Source: Thermacetogenium phaeum DSM 12270
Lineage (GTDB): Bacteria > Bacillota > DSM-12270 > Thermacetogeniales > Thermacetogeniaceae
DNA: 64,000 nucleotides
Assembly (NCBI RefSeq): GCF_000305935.1
Contig: NC_018870.1
Coordinates: 1,845,001-1,909,000, forward strand
Reading direction: 5' to 3'
Position numbers and translations under genes: made by a program. Numbering within the stretch: position 1 is the stretch's first letter; every line of letters begins with the position of its first letter. The notes under the pieces were generated by a model. It had not been told where the DNA came from. It worked only from the letters and a program-made list of their open reading frames with translations, and searched no databases. Positions 8,838 through 16,881 of the stretch are shown here, one piece after another.

Positions 8838-8871
8838 AACAAGACCACGATCACTCGTAGTCTTGTTTTTT
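8838..8871 (+). terminator. Rho-independent terminator
   Basis: AACAAGAC 8838-8845 pairs with GTCTTGTT 8860-8867, with ACGA/TCGT inside and a four-base loop, and six T residues follow on the plus strand. The intron derivative abuts its other side, four bases from the stem. Confidence 0.75.
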
Positions 8872-8900
8872 CTAGCTGACAGCCAGCGGATATATTATCG

Positions 8901-8939
8901 TTTAACATTTTGTTGTTCTATATTTTAACATATGTTAAA
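8901..8939. promoter_or_regulatory. Palindromic operator candidate
   Basis: TTTAACAT occurs at 8901-8908 and again at 8924-8931, where it joins ATGTTAAA 8932-8939 into a perfect 16-bp palindrome. A related ATGTTATAA overlaps the -10 of the following gene at about 9022-9030. Repeated half-sites upstream of an XRE regulator suggest autoregulation. Confidence 0.45.
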
Positions 8940-9001
8940 TACCAAGTCAACCAGTATTTGAAAATTTTTAAAAAGACAAAGCCGCTTCCTTTTTTTGATT
9001 G

Positions 9002-9031
9002 TTGTTGCTCATTTTTTTCATATGTTATAAT
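9002..9031 (+). promoter_or_regulatory. Promoter of the XRE-ImmA gene
   Basis: A perfect TATAAT at 9026-9031 is preceded after 18 bases by TTGTTG at 9002-9007. The distance to the GTG start is 32 bases. Confidence 0.5.
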
Positions 9032-9063
9032 ATTGGCAACCAAACTGTTAAGGAGGATCGGTC

Positions 9064-10146
9064 GTGTCGATTGGCCGGAGGATAGCGCAGCGGAGGAGAG
9101 AACTGAATCTCAATCAAACACAGCTCGCCGAAAAAGCGGGGCTTAGACCGGCCGCCATCAACCAGTACGAATCCGGTGAGCGGCGTCCGAGCTACGAAGC
9201 CTTGATCAAATTGGCCGGAGCACTGAAAGTATCGACCGACTATCTGATAGGGAGCAGTGAAGCCGGGGAGCTAACGAGCGACCCAACTATCAAGGCCATA
9301 ATCAAAACAATGCAGTGTTTAACGGAAGAGAAAAGGGTTAAAATACTGAATTTCGCCTACTTTTTAATCAACCAGAGCCTATCGCTGGAGGCTCCCGTTT
9401 TCGATGACGCGGGAGAATATGCAGATTACCTGCTGTCCCAAACCGGACAGAGCGCGCCGCCCGTAGACATCCAATTCATTGCCGAAAGCCTCGGCATCAA
9501 AATCATCGAAACTTCCGGACTGGAGCACGAAGGAATTCTTTTTAAAGCTCCCGAAGGCAGCATCATTCTTCTCGACGAGAAATCCGGGAGTGAGATCCGC
9601 AAGAGGTTCACAATTGCCCACCTACTCGGCCACCACATCATCCCCTGGCATCTAAAAAGCGCCTTCTTCTGTCGCAGACACGGCACGTCATCGCTGAAAA
9701 CCGAAGATGTCATGGAAATGGAGGCCAACAGGTTCGCTGCAGCCCTGCTGATGCCGAAACTGCACCTGGAAAAGGAGATCTTGGAAAAAAGGCCGTCCCT
9801 TGAGCAGCTGGAGCAGCTAGCGCACAAAAAATACCGGGTGTCCCTCTTCGCCCTGGCAAACGCCCTGATCGAATATACCGGCAAAAGATACACCCTGGTC
9901 AACACCGGCAGCATGACCATTGATAAGACCTTTCAGGGGAACAGGCCGGTTGTGGAAACCCTTCACCCCCACTCTTTCGCCGCTGGGCTTCTCTCCGATC
10001 CCCCGGCGCAGAAAACATCCCGCGGCGGATACGTTCCCGCGTCTTACTGGTTTCTCGATGCATCCCCGGAAGAAAAAGTTTATGAGGAGTCCATGTACAA
10101 TCCGGAATTCGGGGCAGTTCTGACTCTCCTTACGGCGGAGATCTAA
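9064..10146 (+). CDS. XRE regulator fused to ImmA/IrrE-type protease domain
   Basis: A 360-residue protein with a helix-turn-helix of the XRE/Cro type at about residues 4-62 and an ImmA/IrrE (COG2856) domain from about 110 to 270. Such proteins often sense stress or prophage signals and cleave a repressor. The family motif HExxH appears here as HLLGH at 186-190, so the catalytic glutamate is replaced by leucine, while the second family motif EANRFAAALLMP at 220-231 is intact. The domain may therefore sense or bind rather than cleave. GTG 9064 is preceded by AGGAGG. The palindromic sites upstream may be its own operator. Confidence 0.88.
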   Translation: MSIGRRIAQRRRELNLNQTQLAEKAGLRPAAINQYESGERRPSYEALIKLAGALKVSTDYLIGSSEAGELTSDPTIKAIIKTMQCLTEEKRVKILNFAYFLINQSLSLEAPVFDDAGEYADYLLSQTGQSAPPVDIQFIAESLGIKIIETSGLEHEGILFKAPEGSIILLDEKSGSEIRKRFTIAHLLGHHIIPWHLKSAFFCRRHGTSSLKTEDVMEMEANRFAAALLMPKLHLEKEILEKRPSLEQLEQLAHKKYRVSLFALANALIEYTGKRYTLVNTGSMTIDKTFQGNRPVVETLHPHSFAAGLLSDPPAQKTSRGGYVPASYWFLDASPEEKVYEESMYNPEFGAVLTLLTAEI

Positions 10147-10163
10147 GCGGCCGCCCCAGCGCT

Positions 10164-10205
10164 TTATGCCGGGGGAAAAAGCTGCCAAAGATAAAGCCGG
10201 CATAA
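10164..10205. terminator. Hairpin between convergent genes
   Basis: TTATGCCGG 10164-10172 pairs with CCGGCATAA 10197-10205. It sits between the converging XRE-ImmA and yqfO genes and may end both transcripts, although no long uridine tract is visible. Confidence 0.4.
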
Positions 10206-10219
10206 GTTAACCAGCTCAG

Positions 10220-11338
10220 TTATAAATGGCGAAAAGGATCGGTCTTGACCCGAGAAATCACCACTTCCAGATCACAGCCGGCCTCCTTAGCCCTGCCTTC
10301 GAGATAGCCGGCGATGGCAGGAACGACGACCCGTTCCGTCCCGTAGTGTCCGGCATCCACTAGGGCAATCCCTCGGGCCATGGCCTCCAGAGCTCCATGG
10401 TGCCTGACGTCCCCAGTCACATAGACGTCGGCGCCGGCCCTTACGGCATGCTGCAGCAGAACCATGGCGCTCCCCCCGCAGAGGGCAACCCTGGAGACGG
10501 TCTTGTCGGGTTCCCCTACGAACCTGACGGCGTCCAGCTCCAGGCATTTCTTGACATGCCCCGCAAAGGTGGCCAGCGTCATTCTTTCAGGAAGCCTGCC
10601 CACCCTCCCCAGGCCGGTTTCCTTCCCGCGGTTTTTGAGGGGGTAAACATCATAGGCGACCTCCTCATAGGGATGGACGGCAATCATCCTCTGCAGGACC
10701 TCAGGCAGCTTCCTTTCGGGGACGATCGTTTCGATCCGCAGTTCCCCGACCTTTTCCAGTCTGCCGGTCTCACCGATAAACGGGCTCGTCCCCTCCAGGG
10801 GGCGGAAGGTACCCGTGCCGGCCACCTGAAAGGTGCAGTCGGAATAGTTGCCGATCCACCCTGCGCCTGCGGAACACATCGCCCGGCGCACTTCATCCTC
10901 ATGCCCCTCGGGAACAAAAACGACAACCTTGTAGAGCTTTTCCTCGTGAGTAGACAGCAGCAGTTCCACATCGATCAGACCCAGGCGCTCCGCCAGGATG
11001 TCGTTGACTCCCCCCGGAGCTGCGTCCAGGTTGGTATGGGCGGCAAACAGGGCAATCCCTGCCTTGACCAGCTTGCAGGCGAGGGAGGCGGGATAAAGAT
11101 CGTCCCTGAGAGACGTTAGGGGATCACGGAACAGGGGGTGGTGGGAAACGACCAAATCGGCACCAACGGCAGACGCTTCCGCAATTACCTCATCCGTAAC
11201 CTCCAGGGTTACCAGAAGCTTTTTTACCCTCTGTGACGGTGACCCAACCAGCAGCCCGATCCGGTCACCCTCCTCGGCGAACTCGGGCCTCGCCCATTCC
11301 TGCATCCAATCGATAACGGTCCGGCATTCAACCGGCAT
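10220..11338 (-). CDS. yqfO: Nif3-like dinuclear metal centre protein
   Basis: A 372-residue member of the Nif3/YqfO family, which binds two metal ions; its cellular role is still poorly defined (GTP cyclohydrolase I type 2 annotations exist). Ligand motifs are visible as SHHPLF near residue 66 and TNLD near 103, with a late H(Y)GTE motif near 335. The central ~100 residues are the PII/CutA-like insert found in the longer Firmicute form. I prefer the ATG at 11338, which has GGGGGT eight bases upstream, over a TTG six bases earlier. It overlaps the end of trmK, the usual Firmicute gene pair. Confidence 0.93.
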   Translation of the reverse strand: MPVECRTVIDWMQEWARPEFAEEGDRIGLLVGSPSQRVKKLLVTLEVTDEVIAEASAVGADLVVSHHPLFRDPLTSLRDDLYPASLACKLVKAGIALFAAHTNLDAAPGGVNDILAERLGLIDVELLLSTHEEKLYKVVVFVPEGHEDEVRRAMCSAGAGWIGNYSDCTFQVAGTGTFRPLEGTSPFIGETGRLEKVGELRIETIVPERKLPEVLQRMIAVHPYEEVAYDVYPLKNRGKETGLGRVGRLPERMTLATFAGHVKKCLELDAVRFVGEPDKTVSRVALCGGSAMVLLQHAVRAGADVYVTGDVRHHGALEAMARGIALVDAGHYGTERVVVPAIAGYLEGRAKEAGCDLEVVISRVKTDPFRHL

Positions 11339-12035
11339 CTTCAATTACCCCCTTAATAAAATCAATTTTCTTCTTCCATTCCTGCCGCATCTTCTTGGCT
11401 GCGGGCGTACGGGCATAGCGCAGAGCTTTCAAAACGCTCTCCATATTCTTCATCTTCTCCTGGAGAAACGGGACGAGCAGGGGATGCCTTTTCTCCACCA
11501 GACGCGGCCCGATCTCGAGGAGCTGGTCATCCTCACTCCCGGCATCAGAGGAGTCGAAAGGACGGGGCTCGGCAACGATAATCACGTAAAATCGCCCGCC
11601 TTCCAGAACCAAATCCTCATCCACGAGCGACCAGTTATTCTCCAGCAACCAGCGGCGCAGACAACCGGCCGCGCTCTGGGGCTGCAAGACCAGGCGCCGC
11701 GCGGACTTGAGAACGTCAGGGGAGGCGGCGAGAATATCCTTGATTTTTACCCCCCCCATCCCGGCAATCACGATCACGTCAGCCTCTCCCGGCTTCAGCG
11801 GCTGCAGACCGTCACCCTGCCTGATCTCTATTAACGCATTGAGTCCAAAAAGAAGAACGTTGGCCTTCGCCGTTTCCAGGGGGCCGGGATAGAGGTCGGA
11901 GGCGATCACCTTTGGGCAAATGCCGTTTTGAATCAAAAAAACGGGCAGGAGAGCATGATCCGTACCGATATCGGCAGCAATGGTGCCTTTAGGGATAAAA
12001 CCGGCAATCCTGATAATCCTCTCCGGTATTTTCAA
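11328..12035 (-). CDS. trmK: tRNA (adenine(22)-N1)-methyltransferase
   Basis: A 235-residue Rossmann-fold methyltransferase that adds a methyl group to N1 of A22 in tRNA. The S-adenosylmethionine motif is ADIGTDHALLP near residues 20-30, and a C-terminal coiled region with many lysines follows, as in Bacillus TrmK. The start is TTG 12035 with GAAGGGGGA upstream. Its stop overlaps the start of yqfO by eleven bases, so the two should be co-translated. Confidence 0.93.
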   Translation of the reverse strand: MKIPERIIRIAGFIPKGTIAADIGTDHALLPVFLIQNGICPKVIASDLYPGPLETAKANVLLFGLNALIEIRQGDGLQPLKPGEADVIVIAGMGGVKIKDILAASPDVLKSARRLVLQPQSAAGCLRRWLLENNWSLVDEDLVLEGGRFYVIIVAEPRPFDSSDAGSEDDQLLEIGPRLVEKRHPLLVPFLQEKMKNMESVLKALRYARTPAAKKMRQEWKKKIDFIKGVIEDAG

Positions 12036-12121
12036 GGGCGTTCCCCCTTCTTTTAAGGAAATCCGGGGGGGCAGGCATCATCGACTGCATCATCAGGCAG
12101 GGGATGACGAACAACAGAGGT

Positions 12122-12529
12122 TTAAGCGCGCCGGTAATCTGCCCGAACATAGGTGCTGATACCGCCGCGCGGCCGAAATTCGGCTTCCACCGTCAAAGAG
12201 ACGGGGTTTAACAGCTTGACAAGGTCCTCTTTGACTCTGTTTACAACATGCTCTTGGAGAATCCCCACGTTGCGAAAGGAATTCAGATAGTACTTCAAAG
12301 ATTTGAGTTCTACCAGCTTATCTCCAGGCACATAGGTGATCGTCAGTGTTCCAAAATCCGGCAGCCCGGTCCAGGGGCATACCGATGTAAACTCGGGATC
12401 GGTGTAAACCACGTCGGTTTTGCTCCCCGGGTACTCAAAAGGAATAGCTTCCAGAACTTCTGTAGCGATGGTGTCGTAAGAATCGACATCCCAGCGCCGC
12501 GCGTATTTATCTTCCACTCTCTGCTCCAC
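12122..12529 (-). CDS. queF: NADPH-dependent 7-cyano-7-deazaguanine reductase
   Basis: A 135-residue short-form QueF, which reduces preQ0 to preQ1 in queuosine biosynthesis. The nucleophilic cysteine lies in EFTSVCPWTGLPD and the family motif ELKSLKYYLNSFRN follows. The length matches the unimodular YkvM type. GTG 12529 is preceded by AGGAGAG. Other queuosine genes are not in the window, and no preQ1 riboswitch is evident upstream. Confidence 0.95.
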   Translation of the reverse strand: MEQRVEDKYARRWDVDSYDTIATEVLEAIPFEYPGSKTDVVYTDPEFTSVCPWTGLPDFGTLTITYVPGDKLVELKSLKYYLNSFRNVGILQEHVVNRVKEDLVKLLNPVSLTVEAEFRPRGGISTYVRADYRRA

Positions 12530-12581
12530 CGGATACTCTCCTTTTTATATAAGATTTAGGGATCCAGCATAAACAATGCAT

Positions 12582-13058
12582 TCACAGCAATCCCATTTTT
12601 CCCCGGCTCCAGACCAAGGGGCGCCGCCCTTCCAGGAAGGTCGCCGCCACCACCTTCCCGACGAAGATGGTGTGATCGCCGGAAACCAGGCTGTCAACAA
12701 GCCTGCATTCAAGGTTGGCGAGGGCGCCCTTAATTCTGGGGACACCAATCACCTCAGCCGGCTCGGTGGGGAGTCCCAGTTCCTTAACTTTGTCCACATC
12801 CCTCCCGGATTTCGTCCCGCAGAAAAGGGCGGCCTCTTCATCTCCCTCACCCATGACGGTGACCATAAACTCCCTTGATCTGACGATCATATCGTGAATG
12901 AAGCGCTGTGGTGCAATGGAGACCATCACCTGAGGAGGATCCCCTGATTCCTGGCAGATCCAGGCAACGGTGGTGATATTGTGTCTATCCCCATCCTTCG
13001 CCCCGATCAAGGCTACTGGAGCGGGTAGTGTTTGCAGTGCTTGACGGATTGCGCCCAT
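12582..13058 (-). CDS. Flavin reductase family protein
   Basis: A 158-residue FMN-binding split-barrel protein resembling flavin reductase-like proteins of anaerobes. The TTVAW stretch near residue 30 and CGTKSGRDVDK near 82 are typical of the group, whose members reduce flavin or pass electrons to partners. No substrate can be read from sequence. An ATG at 13058 with GAGGGGGG upstream starts the gene. It is probably transcribed with queF, about 50 bases downstream. Confidence 0.85.
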   Translation of the reverse strand: MGAIRQALQTLPAPVALIGAKDGDRHNITTVAWICQESGDPPQVMVSIAPQRFIHDMIVRSREFMVTVMGEGDEEAALFCGTKSGRDVDKVKELGLPTEPAEVIGVPRIKGALANLECRLVDSLVSGDHTIFVGKVVAATFLEGRRPLVWSRGKMGLL

Positions 13059-13229
13059 GAGCAGAAAACCCCCCTCTACAAGCTTCCCTATACAATTTTA
13101 ATTAACTCTGGAAGAAGATCAAGCAATGCTGGCATCACCGGCGGAAACCCTCGCCCAAAAATCCGGCACCTTGCCCACCTCGAAAACTCCGGTGTTCCCA
13201 AAAACCGCCCCGGCCATTTCCGCTCGCGA

Positions 13230-13805
13230 CTAATTCCAGGCCAAAGAGGAGAACATCCTCTCGCCGACCTCTTTCAATTTCTCCGGGAAGGCCGTCCCTT
13301 CGGCAACCAGGGAGATGCGCAGAAACTGGCTGCTCTCTCCCTTCTTCTGCAGGATGTAATCCCGACCGGAAACGTGCCTGCCGTCCTGAAGCTGCGCCGC
13401 CCAGGAGACGAGAAAGCCCTGATACCTTTGATGGCTTATTTTTCGGTGCTCAAAGGAGGTAAAGTTATAGTTGCTGTTCATCTTGCTCCGCCTGATAAAG
13501 CCTTCCGGGTCAGCCACCCTCCAGATCTGGATATAGCCGCGATAGTTGAGGGCATCATCCTGCAGATAAGAGTTGAGAAGCAGCTCCCCGCTGCTGTAAT
13601 AGTCCTCGGTGACGGCAGTGGTCGCCGGAAGGGAAATTCTTAAAGGCACGTCCTGATAGCGGTAACTCTTCGTCTCAACTTCGGGGGCAATCCGGTTGGA
13701 AACGGCGGCGATCACCCCCGATTCGGCACCGATGGCAAAGAGCAAAACTCCCAGCACGCCGGATATCGTCAGAAACAACAAGAACCTCTTCCTGATGTAG
13801 ATCAT
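13230..13805 (-). CDS. Secreted or membrane-anchored protein of unknown function
   Basis: This 191-residue protein is not one I recognise. After a basic start (MIYIRKRF) comes a hydrophobic stretch of about 17 residues, then a soluble domain with mixed beta-strand character. The segment SWAAQLQDGRHVSGRDYILQ and the C-terminal KLKEVGERMF helix recall small stress or PsbP-like domains, but not strongly. I chose ATG 13805 because AGGTGG is suitably placed; a TTG start nine codons earlier is possible. It stands alone upstream of the flavin reductase gene. Confidence 0.6.
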   Translation of the reverse strand: MIYIRKRFLLFLTISGVLGVLLFAIGAESGVIAAVSNRIAPEVETKSYRYQDVPLRISLPATTAVTEDYYSSGELLLNSYLQDDALNYRGYIQIWRVADPEGFIRRSKMNSNYNFTSFEHRKISHQRYQGFLVSWAAQLQDGRHVSGRDYILQKKGESSQFLRISLVAEGTAFPEKLKEVGERMFSSLAWN

Positions 13806-14097
13806 CCTCTCACCCCACCTTTTTTGTAACAATTTAATGGAGAATGACTCCGGTTATGCCCGGCAGTATTTGTTAGCGGGATGGGCAGCATGGAGGGCGG
13901 CTTTTCTGGCACCGCAGCAGAGCAAGAGAACGACATTTACCTAGGTGAAGACAAGGCTGGATAGAGCCGCTCGCCGGAAAGGAAAGCAGTTTCCAGCGCG
14001 GCCGGCGACCGGGTGCTAACGGCTAACTGTCGGCAGGGTTCCAGCCAGGCCAGGTGCCAGCGCCGGGATGATCCGAAACATTTTTCCTAAAGGCCTC
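13806..14097. other. Gene-free stretch
   Basis: About 290 bases between the unknown secreted protein and the end of the formate dehydrogenase operon. I see no frame with a ribosome binding site and no motif beyond the start of the fdh terminator. Confidence 0.5.
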
Positions 14098-14138
14098 TTT
14101 AAGAAAAACAAGAAACCGGCCCCTCGAGGAGGGACCGG
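14098..14138 (-). terminator. Terminator of the formate dehydrogenase operon
   Basis: On the minus strand CCGGTCCC and GGGGCCGG form an 8-bp stem (one G-T pair) followed by TTTCTTGTTTTT, just after the fdhA stop codon. Confidence 0.75.
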
Positions 14139-14156
14139 CGTTCTTCGACCAAACCG

Positions 14157-16850
14157 CTATTTGGTCACATTGACGGCACAGACCTTGGCAGCACAGACCT
14201 TCAGCTCCGGAATCTTAGCAATGGCATCGAATTTCGGGTTCGTCAGCCTGTTTATCGGTGTCTCCGCAAAGTGGAAGGAGGCGAAGACGACACCCGGCGG
14301 CACTGTATCCGTTACCTTGGCGGTGATCTTTATACTACCGCGCCGCGACTTCACCTTGACTTTATCCCCATCATTGATACCCAGGCGTCCGGCATCAGCG
14401 CTGTTAATCTCCAGGTAATCGGCAGGCATGAAGTCATTCAGAACGCCCTTCCTGGTCATGGTGCCGGTATGGTAGTGGTACAGGCGGCGGCCGGTGCTGA
14501 GGATAAAGGGATACTCCTCGTCAGGCTGCTCGTCCGGCGGAACGTGCTCCACAGCGTGGAACTTGCCCAGGCCGCGGCTGAACTTCTCGGCATGCAGGAA
14601 CGGCGTCCCCGGATGATCCGGCGTCGGGCAGGGCCACTGGATCCCCTTCTGCTCCAGGCGGGAGAAGGAAATGCCTCCGTAGGACGGCGTCAGGCCGGCG
14701 ATCTCGTCCATGATATCCGCCGGTGATGAGTAGCTCATCTGGTAACCCATGGCATTAGCCAGCCTGCAGATGATCTCCCAGTCCGCCAGGGCCTCTCCCG
14801 GCGGCTCTACGGCTTTCCGCACCCGCTGGACGCGGCGCTCTGTGTTGGTAAAGGTACCGTCCTTCTCTGCAAAGCAGGCGGCGGGGAGCACCACGTCGGC
14901 ATACTGGGCGGTCTCCGTCAGGAAAATGTCCTGAACCACCAGAAAGTCGAGCTTTGCCAGCCCTTCAGCCACATGGCCGATATCGGCGTCGCTCAAAACG
15001 GGGTTCTCACCCATGATGAACATCGCCTTGACGTCCCCCTGGGCGGCGGCATTCATCATTTCCCCGACGGTAAGGCCCGCTTTCTCGGGGACGGTGCAGT
15101 TCCAGGCCTTCCCGAACTTCTCCCGCACCGCCGGGTCGGCAACGCTCTGGTAGCCCGTCAGAACGTTGGGAAGGGCTCCCATATCACAGGCTCCCTGAAC
15201 GTTGTTCTGGCCGCGCAGCGGGTTGACGCCCGTCGACTCCCGGCCGATCTGGCCGCAGAGCATGGCCAGGTTGGCCACCGCAAAGACGTTATGCGTTCCA
15301 CAGATATGCTGGGTCACACCCATGGTGTAAAGGATGGTGGCGCGTTCGGCTCCGGCGTAAGCCCTGGCCACTTCTTTAATCTTTTCCGCAGGGATTCCCG
15401 TGATCCCTTCGACATATTCCGGAGTGTATTTGGCAACGGTTTCCTTCAGAGCTTCGAAGTTTTCAGTGCGGTTGTTGACAAACTCCTTGTTCCAAAGATT
15501 CTCGTTGATGATCACGTTGGCCAGCCCGTTGAAGAAGGCTATGTCGGTACCCGGCTTCAGCTGCAGATGCTCGGTCGCCATCAGGGCAAAGTCCGTCTCC
15601 CGGGGATCGACCACAACCAGCTTTGCCCCGTTGCGAACGGCCTTGTTGACCTTGTAGCCGATCACCGGATGGCATTCCGCGGTATTGGTACCGCAGGCCA
15701 AGATGAAATCGGCTCCGCTTATTTCATTAATAGAGTTGGTCATCGCTCCGCTCCCGAAAGCTGCCGCCAGACCGGCGACTGTGGGAGCGTGTCAGAGGCG
15801 GGCGCAGTGATCGATGTTGTTGGTACCGATCACCGCTCTTGTGAACTTGCTTAACAGGTAGTTCTCCTCGTTGGTGCAGCGGGCCGAACTGAGAACAGCT
15901 ATGCTGTCGGGGCCGTACATATCCTTTGTCTCTTTCAGCTTGGCAGCAACGAGGTTGATAGCCTCGTCCCACGTCGCCTCTTCGAATTTTCCGTTCCTCT
16001 TGATGAGGGGTGTTCGCAAACGGTCTTCGCTGTGGATGAACTGATAGCCGAAACGCCCCTTGACGCACAGGAAGCGCCCGTTGACATCCCCTTCAGGGTT
16101 GCCGGTCACCCCGATAACCCTGCCGTCCTTGACGTTGAGGTCAATGGTGCAGCCGGTGCCGCAGTACGGGCAAACCGTCTTCACCTTCTGGACCTCCCAC
16201 CTGCGGCCCTTTCCGATCATCCCTTTCTCGGTCAGGGCACCGACCGGGCAAACGGCGACGCAGCTGCCGCAGTAAACGCAGTCGGAATCGATCATGGGGG
16301 TATCCATAAATGGTGCCGGTTTGGTCCTAAAACCGCGGTAGGCAAAATCCAGGACGCTTCTCCCCACGATCTCCTCACAGGCCCGGATGCAACGGCCGCA
16401 AACGATGCACTTATTCATGTCGCGGATGTAAAAGGGGTTGCTGTCTTCAAGGGGGTAGCTGTGCTTCTCCCCCCCGAAGATATCCCCGGTCACACCGTAC
16501 TCGTAGCAATACTCCTGAAGCAGGCAGTCCCCGCTTTTTTCACAGGTCAGGCAATCCAGGGGGTGATTGGCAATAAGGAGCTCCAGTATTGTCTTGCGCG
16601 CTTCTCTGATCTGGGGTGTATTCGTCCTTATCACCATGCCATCGGTGCACGTCGTCACACAGGAAGCGGGGAGATTGCGCATATTTTCTATCTCTACGAC
16701 GCAGAGCCGACACGCCCCAACCGGAGTCAGGTCCGGGTCATGGCACAAGGCCGGGATTTTAATCCCGATGGACTGGGCGGCTTCCAATACCGTTGTGCCC
16801 TCCGGGACCTGTACCGTCTGTCCGTCAATGGTGACGGTAACAAGAGCCAC
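14157..16850 (-). CDS. fdhA: Selenocysteine-containing NAD-linked formate dehydrogenase, catalytic subunit
   Basis: Two frames, 15795-16850 and 14157-15791, are one gene joined by an in-frame TGA at 15792-15794, which encodes selenocysteine: the context is DHCARL-Sec-HAPTVAGL, the active site of molybdenum/tungsten formate dehydrogenases. The 897-residue protein has an N-terminal 2Fe-2S domain, an HxxxC-type cluster motif (HPLDCLTC), two 4Fe-4S motifs (CIVCGRCIRAC, CVYCGSCVAVC), the CPYCGTGC cluster of the bis-MGD enzyme, and a C-terminal molybdopterin dinucleotide-binding domain. It oxidises formate or reduces CO2 in the cytoplasm. GTG 16850 has GGAG ten bases upstream; a GTG nine bases earlier is too close to it. 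Confidence 0.95.
15750..15794 (-). promoter_or_regulatory. Bacterial SECIS element in fdhA
   Basis: Directly after the TGA, GCTCCC (15788-15783) pairs with GGGAGC (15755-15750). At its top CGCC-GGTCT-GGCG forms a hairpin at 15777-15765 whose loop is GGUCU. E. coli fdhF has the same GGUCU apical loop, which binds SelB. The distance from the codon suits recoding. Confidence 0.9.
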
Positions 16851-16881
16851 TTTTCTCACACTCCTTTTCCCCTATGATACC

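Noticed and set aside
8465-8928. Two frames over the intron derivative
   Set aside because: They run across intron RNA domains and a terminator, so coding is unlikely.
15792-15794. Nonsense mutation making fdhA a pseudogene
   Set aside because: The TGA lies at the family selenocysteine position and is followed by a SECIS hairpin; both halves are otherwise intact.
16032-16877. 281-codon frame on the plus strand
   Set aside because: It mirrors the iron-sulfur region of fdhA, whose coding is certain.
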